From Trichomonas tenax (lineage: Eukaryota > Parabasalia > Trichomonadida > Trichomonadidae): DNA of 64,000 nt. Positions 1-8,643 of the stretch are shown here, in pieces; within the stretch, counting starts at the first letter, position 1; the number at the start of each line of letters is the position of its first letter. The DNA lies in the NCBI GenBank assembly GCA_023091735.1, contig JALKBU010000073.1:29783-93782 (forward strand), in the 5' to 3' direction. The notes under the pieces were generated by a model. The model saw only the letters and a program-made list of their open reading frames with translations. It ran no database searches and was not told the origin of the DNA. Made by a program: the position numbers and the translations under genes.

Positions 1-994
1 GACCAGAAATTGTAGCGTTCATGCAAATATTGAAAGCAACAGAGAGGCCATAGTATTCTGTGAAGTAAGCCTTCAAGAATAAGCAGAGAAGTGGAGAAAG
101 ATTGAGACCGATCAATGAGTGCAAATCTAATAACAAAGACCAGTTGCATTGGCCATCATTATAGCCCAAAAGACCGATGACTTCAGCAATAGCGACGAGA
201 ACGAGAATTTCCAAAGCGGAAGTTGTGATTTGTGTTGTTTCTCCGTATCCGAAAATTCCATAAATAGCATAAAGAACAGCAATTCCGGCTCCAATGAATG
301 GTGTGTATTGAGTAACTGGATTCTGTGAGATGAGGTGGTATTTCAAGTGGTTAAACGTAATGAAAATAACAATTCCAATCATAATTCTGAAAGCCATGAG
401 CTGAAACTGGTATGTGAATGGAGAGAACGAAACGAAGAAAAGAACTAAGCAGAGAGCAACAATTGGTGTTTTGAAAGCGTAAACAGCTAAAGCGAGAGCA
501 ACAAATGGAATCAATGTTGTTGTCAAAGGCGGCTGTACTTTGAGTGTTGACTTGACTGTGATAGAAGTGATTGAGCTGACCGGGAATTTAACGAGAATTT
601 CGAGATCTGTACGATTTAATTGAGGATATACACCGTCATAGAAAACGTGGTTCTTGATAGCGAGATCAGTGATGTTGAAGCTGTGGCTGTATGTTTCGGA
701 TGTTTTGGCTCCATTTGTCGTAGAGGCAACTTGGAAGCGAACATTTACGTTCGAAACTGTGTAAGATTGGTTAAATTCGAATGACGCTGCAAGCGCAAGG
801 CCAACTGGTAATTTAGATAGCTGTGAGAGATTGTAGATATGAATGATTGAAGTATTTTCGGGTTTGATAATATAAGAAGTTTCCTCGGTGTGATAATAAA
901 CACTCAAAAGGATGGACTCGAACAAAAGGAAAATGGAGATGACGGACATTGTTATGAAAACATAACGTGGGTGATTGCTCGCGAGTCTGATCAT
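1..994 (-). CDS. multipass membrane protein, C-terminus outside the window
   Basis: An open frame begins at the ATG at 992-994 (protein starts MIRLASNHPR) and runs off the left edge after 331 codons. The first hydrophobic segment lies at about residues 10-32. It is followed by a roughly 125-residue polar, probably lumenal or extracellular segment (about 33-157) with beta-like composition and N-glycosylation sequons. From about residue 158 on come at least five or six hydrophobic helices (for example FVALALAVYAF, ALCLVLFFVSF, IMIGIVIFITF). One N-terminal helix, a soluble domain and a block of helices is the layout of Wntless/TMEM181-type proteins with a GOLD-like domain; that is a layout analogy only and I see no diagnostic motif. 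No clear initiator motif lies just upstream. Confidence is high that this is a gene and low on its function. Confidence 0.75.
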   Translation of the reverse strand, partial: MIRLASNHPRYVFITMSVISIFLLFESILLSVYYHTEETSYIIKPENTSIIHIYNLSQLSKLPVGLALAASFEFNQSYTVSNVNVRFQVASTTNGAKTSETYSHSFNITDLAIKNHVFYDGVYPQLNRTDLEILVKFPVSSITSITVKSTLKVQPPLTTTLIPFVALALAVYAFKTPIVALCLVLFFVSFSPFTYQFQLMAFRIMIGIVIFITFNHLKYHLISQNPVTQYTPFIGAGIAVLYAIYGIFGYGETTQITTSALEILVLVAIAEVIGLLGYNDGQCNWSLLLDLHSLIGLNLSPLLCLFLKAYFTEYYGLSVAFNICMNATISG

Positions 995-1061
995 TTTTTT
1001 ATCGTCAAGTTTTCACTTTTTTGATTTTTTTTCTATTTTGAAATTGTGTTTTTTGGATATG

Positions 1062-1277
1062 CTATGGTATGTCAATTGGAAAATGAACTGGAGGAAGATG
1101 GGCGAGCTTATTCAGTGCTAATGTGAATCCTAAGTTCGCTGCGTTGTGAGATTGAACTAATCTTTTGTTGTTGAGCCACATTCTGAGCCTGAAGTGGTAC
1201 TCTTCGCCCGTGAATACGTTTCCTGTCTCCCTCATCCAACTTAGGAACGATTTTTCTTCGTGTTGTTGAATCAACAT
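1062..1277 (-). CDS. stand-alone I29 (cathepsin pro-region) protein or 5' fragment of a papain-family peptidase gene
   Basis: The 71-residue protein reads as a cathepsin L-like pro-region of the trichomonad type. EEKSFLSWM is at residues 7-15. The ERFNIN signature (E-x3-R-x3-F/W-x2-N-x3-I/V-x3-N) is complete, with E26, R30, W34, N37, V41 and N45, followed by LNKLAHL at 55-61. The protein then ends after ten residues, so the mature peptidase with its Cys/His/Asn residues is missing. There is no signal peptide. A good initiator lies 16 nt upstream of the ATG. I29 domains normally keep the parent peptidase inactive and guide folding; single-domain forms (CTLA-2, crammer) act as inhibitors in other eukaryotes. 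This could be such an inhibitor or simply a truncated gene whose promoter survived. The family call is firm; whether it functions is open. Confidence 0.65.
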   Translation of the reverse strand: MLIQQHEEKSFLSWMRETGNVFTGEEYHFRLRMWLNNKRLVQSHNAANLGFTLALNKLAHLPPVHFPIDIP

Positions 1278-1285
1278 TGATAAAA

Positions 1286-1295
1286 AATGAAGTGA
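1286..1295 (-). promoter_or_regulatory. initiator (Inr) of the I29 gene
   Basis: Read on the minus strand the sequence is TCACTTCATT, matching the trichomonad initiator TCA+1 Y (T/A). The predicted +1 base (1293) is 16 nt before the ATG, the short 5' UTR typical of these organisms. Confidence 0.55.
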
Positions 1296-1299
1296 ATTT

Positions 1300-3292
1300 T
1301 ATTCAAACATTTCAATGAATATAGGATCTCCATGACCTACAATATACAAAAATCGAACAAAAGTGAGATTAGTTGATTTTATGTCACTTTTGGAATTTTG
1401 ATTTTGATTGGCAAAGTCATTATATATTGGATATCTGATAATTTGGAATTTATGCATCAAATATGTTTTTATTGGGGGTGTTTATATATGAATATGAATC
1501 AATAATATTAGGTCAAACAATCATAATGAAAAATTTCGGGTCTCAGCAGAATTTTGATTGATTCAGATTTAAAAGACACCGGTGGAACTAAATATACCTC
1601 AAAATCGAGGTACGCCGGATTTTTTCCTATCGTCGCGAAAAATCAGGATTTTATTACGATAGAGAACATTAAACACTCTTTTTTGGAAAATAATGATTAT
1701 CTGATCCTTGCAATGTGCGCAAATATCAGAAAGCCCCGAGCCCAAAAGCTGATATTCTTTACAAAGGTCTTTCACATATATATATAGAATTGTATTTTGT
1801 TGATATTTTGATAATGTGTTTAGTATATGTACTGCTTGTAGTTTCAATGATAATTCACGCTATATAATGTATTTTTTTCTAAAAATGAAATTGAACATTT
1901 TTATATAGCGAATATATATGTGTGTATGGCATTGTAAGATGTACTATTCAGTGATATAAACATGTTTCCAATGTGTTTTAAAAAAAGAAGTGAGTTCAAG
2001 CAATTAAGATTTACAAAATTCATCTCAATTTAGATAATATTGGTTTATCAATTGTGTATCTTGAATTTTGATATTATATAAAGTGATTTGTAGAAGTAAA
2101 CTCAATATATATGAATTTCTTGACGATTCAATATGTGATTTGGGAGATAAAACGTTGCTAATAATGTTTAAGTTCACATTTCAATATTCACATCTGTTGG
2201 ATGATAATACTATTAAAATATTTTATGCAAATAGTCATTGCAATGTCATGATGTGCTATGATTAAAAGTGACACGTCTTCAATGTTAAAACATCATCATA
2301 GAAAGCCCCATGATTGATATCCATCCATATTAACAATGTGTAATGTATTCTATTATATGTGCATAATCTATTCAATATACTTGCGTATTATTCTATCATC
2401 TATACGGATATATATATGCATTGCAAAATTTGTCGACAAATTGTGGGACTTTTTGAACAATGTAAAGTGAATACGTCAGAATGTCAAAAAAATAAAATTG
2501 GTTTATTAACATATTTATATGTAGACATTCAAATTTGACTTGATTCATCGAAGAAATAGACATTTTTATTAAGTTTCCAATATAGATCATTTCAAAATTA
2601 ACGCAATATATTAAGAAATACAGTATCTGATACATAAAAACATACTTTTATTGTTAAACTCCTATCAAATGCGTCAAAACGATATTTCAATATTATCAAG
2701 CTAATGAAAAAAGAATATGAACGACTGCATTTAAGTTCACTTTGTTATGTTGTGCATATATCAGAATAATATGAATTGGAATATAGATGTTTATGATAAA
2801 ATAGAGCAGATTTAGGCAATTATATCATTTGTCAGTGATTTGAAGATCCATAAATGAATGATTGTTTATTCAACTGCATAGCAATCAAAAAATGCTGTAA
2901 AATCGCTATGAAAACTTAGAATATATAAAGAATACTTATATCTTTGAAAATAGCATTCTTCTTATCTCCCTCACATATTACATCAATTTTATATAGGTAT
3001 TAGGCAAAATTCATGCTTTTCTCAATAATACGCGATCTTGTAATATAGATTAACGCAAGGATCAGTATATATTGTGCGTATCTAATGTATTTATACTTTA
3101 TACATAATTTTCATGTTTGCTACGATCAGAAGTCGATAATTTTTATAAAAAAATAAAATATCATCAAAAACGAGTAATTTATAGCACAACCTCTCCAGAA
3201 TTGTGAATATATGGAGAATTTGTACCAGAAATTGATCGTTTTTGATGATATTTAATAACGGATAATTAGAGATAGTAGATAGCTTCATTTAT
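1300..3292. other. gene-free AT-rich DNA
   Basis: No convincing coding sequence. Short overlapping open frames on both strands at 1554-1847 look unlike any family I know and have no initiator. The rest is low-complexity A/T sequence. Confidence 0.5.
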
Positions 3293-3712
3293 CTAATAGA
3301 ATGGCAAACTGATGTTCATGGATTATCTGTTTGTCATGCTATTAGACCGCTAAAGCAGTAAATGGAGAACGATAAGTGAAAGATTTCGATTTGTCGCATT
3401 TTCTACGATTCTACAAAGTTGCCGCTTCATCTGGTGTCTCAGAAACTTCAGATAGTCGTAGAAAATGTAGGTTTGTAAATGGAAGCCGAATAATTTAACT
3501 CTGATCGAGCCTCAATAGCATCAACAGTCAACAACCATCTGGAGCGAAGTGCAGCTTCGAATTTCTGGCTTGCTGACCGTTGAGGCTTTGTGGGTGATTG
3601 CATTGCAAGAAAATTGAAGAATTTGTACATCCTTGAACGACAAAACACTCGCGTGGCATTGATTAGAGGGATATCTCCATTGATAACTCTAAAAATCATT
3701 GAAAAACGAGTG
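3293..3712. repeat. multi-hairpin element, copy 1
   Basis: At least three imperfect inverted repeats follow each other: 3293-3345 (arms starting CTAATAG and ending CTATTAG), 3397-3467 (CATTTTCTACG against CGTAGAAAATG) and 3648-3712 (CACTCG... against ...CGAGTG, with an inner GATTAGAG/CTCTAAAAATC pairing). Between the second and third is a weaker self-complementary block (3505-3590). The order, the arm sequences and the linker resemble those at 5406-5823, so the two stretches look like diverged copies of one element. No coding potential and no target duplication could be defined. Confidence 0.6.
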
Positions 3713-5267
3713 TCGAAAGAATGAACATTAAAAATTAACGTGTATTTTTCACAGAAATGTTTTAATCCCTCTTAAGCTATTCCATTCAGATCCATATTTA
3801 AATTCGGATCTAATGACTGATTTAAAATCGTAAAATTATTCGTAAATTCTTGAATTTTTGCAATACTTTATAATTATGATAAAAATGTGAATAAAACTGA
3901 TTAAGCATTTTTTAGATACAAGCAAATTTGGAAAGTGGAAATGATAGCATTAAACTTGCTTAGTGTAGTAAGTTCAATTGTATAATTTATTTGAAAACTA
4001 CTCAGTTGTACGTTATAATTGGTTATCGTTTTTTACGGCCAGGAACAGCCTTGACAGTTATTTTACATCGATATTGAATTGAAAATGATCGTTCAGGCTG
4101 TTACTGTCCGAAGCTAAAGCAGGGGGATGCCGACGATTATTTTTAAACGTAAGCTCATTGTAACTTGTTACGCCATCATTTTCTGCGGTAGTTCACCTAA
4201 CATAAAATGATGTGCAGTAACTTTGCAGTCAGCTTACATACACTGCATGCAACAGTTTCACACATTACATTCCACGAATAAGATATCTTCGAAAAAAAAA
4301 TTGGATTGAGCACAAAACTCAATTCAAACCATAGCATTCGCATCATCAAATACCAAATGCACAAGTAAATACGAAACAATGTTCTAATAATTATATTTCG
4401 AAATTTAGGTAACATGCATTTACACAGTATGAATACAATGATATTCATTGCTGGCTTGTATTTAGCCAGGATGAGACATTTGTTCGATGTCATACTCGAT
4501 ATTTAATATCAAAAATTGATAAACGTACACTCATTTTGGCCATAAAGTTCAATTCTCTATCTAACGCGGCACACGCATGTATGCTATCAAGAGAAATTAT
4601 ACTATTCTGCATCTATTTCTCGTATTTAATAAGTTGCGATATCTGAAGTTTGTCTATAAGCAATTTAAATCATTTTCTGCGCGTTCCATGGTTTAGCCTT
4701 ACATTCCTTTTGTATCTTTTGTATGAATAAAGCATAATTTTCCTTAATTTGTTTTTTCAAGTATTTTCAATATTCACAAATACTGTTGTGAATGCAACCA
4801 ATATATATATATGATCATAGTTGTCGTTTTCTAGCATGCATAGTTCATAAAACTGTAGATAAATATAAATGAAAAAATAAAACCTAATATATTCTTATTT
4901 TATTGGCATGTATATGTTATAATATGATTATATATACTATATCTCAGGTAGTTCCTATTATATAAATGTGTATACTACTGAATGCAACATTATCAAAATA
5001 AATACTAATTCTACTGGTTAAATATTTTACAGAGCTCAGTTTATCCTTAGCCTGTAGGGTGTTCTCAATGAAAACAATGTAATGCACAAAACATGTTATA
5101 ATATGAATATTTCCTGTGTAAAAGATATAATATATTTGCACTTTGATCATGAAATATAGCTGCACACTATATTTCATTTAGTAGAGTAGCTGCTTGATAA
5201 TTCGAGACTCTGGATGTAAATGTCACAGCTATCGATTTCAAAAGCCGAGATTTGATTCATAGAACGC
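3713..5267. other. gene-free AT-rich DNA with an isolated hairpin
   Basis: No supported gene. A 78-nt imperfect hairpin lies at about 4035-4112 (GGCCAGGAACAGCC against GGCTGTTACTGTCC). The open frame at 4197-4493 on the minus strand has no recognisable family and low-complexity composition. Confidence 0.45.
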
Positions 5268-5823
5268 AAATCTCGACAGAAATGAACCGTTTCGAGAACA
5301 AGCCCTCTAGGAAGTTGTTGTCCTAGAAGACTTGTGCTCGAAACTGTTCATTTCTGTCGAGATTTACGGATCAGAGTATTAGATGTCGTAAATAACTCTT
5401 GCTGCCTAATAGAACGACAAGCAGGTACCAATCGGCTATCTTCCTGTCATGTTATTAGACAACAAAAGTGCGTAATTCTGATCGATGAACGAAATGTTTG
5501 TATCGGTCGTATTTTCTACTACTCTCTTAGGTTCGTATGGCATGAAATGTCATAGAAGATACAGAGAGTAATAGAAAATGTAAGTTTAAATTATAACATC
5601 GAATTAGCTAGTATGAGCGAATTTCGAAGACATCAAAGGCCAACATATGACTAGATAAGAAGCTTTTCTTCTTATTTAGCCATTTGTGGGCCTTTGATGT
5701 CTTGATTGTGACGAAATTTGAAGAGAATGGATGAATTCGTGTGCGTTCTCCACTAGTTTTTCATTGGTTGAAGGGATGTCTGTACTGATAGACCCTCAAA
5801 ATCAATGAAAAATTGGTGGAGAA
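5268..5823. repeat. multi-hairpin element, copy 2 (five consecutive hairpins)
   Basis: Five inverted repeats follow in series. 5268-5365: AAATCTCGACAGAAATGAAC against GTTCATTTCTGTCGAGATTT, with further pairing inward to a loop near 5318. 5406-5458: CTAATAGAACGACA against TGTCATGTTATTAG. 5511-5579: ATTTTCTACTACTCTCT against AGAGAGTAATAGAAAAT. 5617-5719: GACATCAAAGGCC against GGCCTTTGATGTC, with an inner GATAAGAAG/CTTCTTATT. 5746-5823: TTCTCCACTAGTTTTTCATTG against CAATGAAAAATTGGTGGAGAA. Loops are short to moderate and the arms are imperfect. The second, third and fifth hairpins align with those of 3293-3712. Confidence 0.7.
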
Positions 5824-6125
5824 AAAACAATAATTATAATAATGTACAAAATATTAAAAATCTCAAAATAACATCTATTATCGATTAGTGTTCTGTATTT
5901 ATCAATTTACTATCAATAACTTCTTATTTCAAATGTCTTTTAGAGTAATTTTTTTAAAAATAGTTTGAGCAATTAAGAGAAATTCACAAATTCAATTATT
6001 TATGGATATTGGCGATATTTAAAATCAATAATTAAGCATTAATTTAAATATAGCAGCTATTTTGATGATTTGGTCTGATTTTTAAAGTTTTGTAAGTTAT
6101 AAAAATTTCAAATGCGTTCTCTACG

Positions 6126-6184
6126 AGTTCTTCACTGATTTTGAGGGATATCAATGAAGATTTCCCTCTAGCCAGTGAAGAACT
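6126..6184. repeat. single hairpin related to the last hairpin of the array
   Basis: AGTTCTTCACTG at 6126-6137 pairs perfectly with CAGTGAAGAACT at 6173-6184. The preceding GCGTTCTC and inner TTTGAGGG/CCCTC blocks echo the hairpin at 5746-5823. Confidence 0.55.
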
Positions 6185-6253
6185 ATTTGTTTCTCGTTAT
6201 AAAATTAATTAATTCTTCGAGATTCTCAAATTTAGCGTGCAAAGAATCATCAT

Positions 6254-6617
6254 TATTTTTGGGAGAATAACACACAGAGCTTATGTGTGAACACTTGGAA
6301 TACTTTTTTTGTCAAAAAAAGCTAAAAAAAAGCAAAAAGCAGATTTGTGATTAGATTTACCTATTTATCATCGACAACAACATATTTTACGTTAAAAGAA
6401 TGCTATACAATGGAAATATAATATATTATAATGAGTAAAGCACATCATGGAAAATCAATGTTTTTGATGCAAGATATATCTAATATTTTAATGAAATATA
6501 GACTTTGTTAGCTAATTCTTTAATATATCATGCACAACAGGATTATGTACATTGAGGTTCAATAACTTCGCAAAAAGTTAATCCAGTGAGCTAAAAAACG
6601 AGTTTCGCCGACTTTGC
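6254..6617. mobile_element. half copy of a foldback (palindromic) element
   Basis: From GTATTTTTGGGAGAATAACAC-like sequence at the left to CGCCGACTTTGC at 6606-6617 this stretch is nearly identical to the loop plus right arm of the palindrome at 47397-48046. Shared landmarks include ACACACAGAGCTTATGTGTG, TTAGATTTACCTATTTATCA and GCACAACAGGAT. The left arm is absent here, so this is a one-sided copy. No coding capacity; mobility is inferred from the dispersed copies. Confidence 0.75.
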
Positions 6618-8643
6618 AGATCAATTTTAGACAAGCCTTTTCTTCATTCTGTTGATTTTAGCGGAATTACTTGATTTAGATCCAGTTTTTCAGAGTGAAT
6701 ACAGAAGTTAATCACTTGAATTGAAGTGTAGCTGTTTTTACTTATTTTTAAAGATTGATTTTCCAGATTTACTTTTTAAAGTGTGCAGAATACATCTAAT
6801 AGCGCAATATCACCAATGAATGTACAAAGCAAATAGTTATTAAGTGTAAAAAGCACACAGACACTTCTATGTCGTGAGAAATTGACATAATGTTAATTTA
6901 TATCCGAAATATTGATCACGTTTCATTCGATGCAGAAAGGTGTTCTATGTATCAAGTATTATATTATCACATGCATCACAAGGATAATATGTATTGTTAC
7001 CTAATTGAAATCTAATTAAACATAGGTTTAGGCCTGTAGATTCAGGTTAATGCTCTCATTCTTCTTGACATTTTATATAAAAAGTTTAATTTTTATTTGA
7101 ATATCGAGCGTTTAGAAATACAACACAAGCACAATACGAACATAAAAGATATAGAAATAATGATTATATGTAAAATCAAGTCATATCACAGCTTTAGATT
7201 CTAGACTTCAATCAAATCACTTAAAGCATATGACATTCCATCCAATTCCTAGACAATGCATCATATCCACATATACGCATTAATAATATACTAATTCTAT
7301 TTGCGTTTTACTAAATAATGAATCAATAAATAATTTATATCCTTCTCACTTGTTTTAAATTCATCTATCTCTTTTGATTATGTTTATAAATATGATGTAC
7401 ACAGTTATATACTATTCAGGATCTCAATATATCTGCTTCGCAATCATTTGATAATTCTCATTAAACTCGACTTGATTTGTTAATGAAGAACACAGTGAAT
7501 AACAATAGCTACATTTGTAAGCTAGCTTATCACCTATTTATACATTCAAATCACAAGGTTCTAGCTTGATATTCTTCACAAATCATATTAAAAATATACA
7601 ATTGATACTGATATTCAAATATGCTGCGCCTTCCTCAAAAAGAAACAATTGTCAAAAAAATATTTTGACATTTTGTCAAATAATTTAGTTACATGACATT
7701 TTGTTCGAGAAAACGACAAAATTTTGTCAAATAGGTTGTTATTTTTGTATTTTTGCTATAGAGGTATAATTATGCATTCAATAATCAACAATATGAAATT
7801 GAAAAAGTTTGTACCGTCCTTTTCAATAGAAAAACCGAAAACGTAATTTTTGTTTCATATAAATGTTACTTTTGAGAACCACAATTTCGATTTTCTCAAC
7901 ACCCAAACAAAAATGTAAACAACAAGAATTCAACATTTTTGAGAAGACAATAGTCGTTATTTCATTGTGAGGTTTACACGCAAATTTCAATTTAACCATT
8001 CAAAATTTTTTGACCTTTGATAATGATTTTCTCAATATTTGTAATCGATTAAACTCAATTTTTTTTTCGCGACCGATTTTCAGAATTATTCTCTCATACT
8101 TTATCTGCAGATATGGCTCCAATACCGTATTCTAATATTAAGATATCTAAGGAAATCATTTTATGAATTGTAGTAATTTTGAATTTAGTGTATCTCTGAT
8201 CTCTACATCACATAAATGTTGTAGATTAAATTTTAAGGGAGTACTGAAATGACGAAATAATTTGAGAGAATCTCACAGAATAATTCAATGAGTTATCTCA
8301 AATTTCAGTACTTCCTTTTACTCAGCAGTTTACAATTTTTCATATTCATTTTTCCCGTAAATTGCTTTAATATTTTTTTTTCATCCAAACCTCCATTTCA
8401 TAAAACAGTATATTTATCATATAATTTTATGAAAATATTTTTCAGAGTTCGAACAAATTTTTCTTTAATAAACACTCAAAATATATGATTTGAGCATATT
8501 TCAAAAATACAATTCAATCGATTTCATCCGGTAGAATTATTCAATTTTAAATCTTTCTCATATGTTCCGATTACTTTGCTGATCTATTTTCTCAGTTTTT
8601 GAAAAATTTTGTAAACTTATCAAAATATTTCTTAATATAATCA
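6618..8643. other. gene-free AT-rich DNA upstream of the surface-protein gene
   Basis: No supported gene. Two self-complementary spots are visible: repeated TTTTGACA/TGTCAAAA blocks at about 7645-7730, and a hairpin at 8235-8318 (AGTACTGAAAT against ATTTCAGTACT). No clear initiator precedes the gene at 8644. Confidence 0.45.

Noticed and set aside
1554..1847. Overlapping 77-82-codon frames on both strands
   Set aside because: No recognisable family, no initiator, overlapping each other; composition not convincing.
4197..4493. 98-codon minus-strand frame with hydrophobic stretches
   Set aside because: Low-complexity, no initiator, no family resemblance; typical chance frame in AT-rich DNA.
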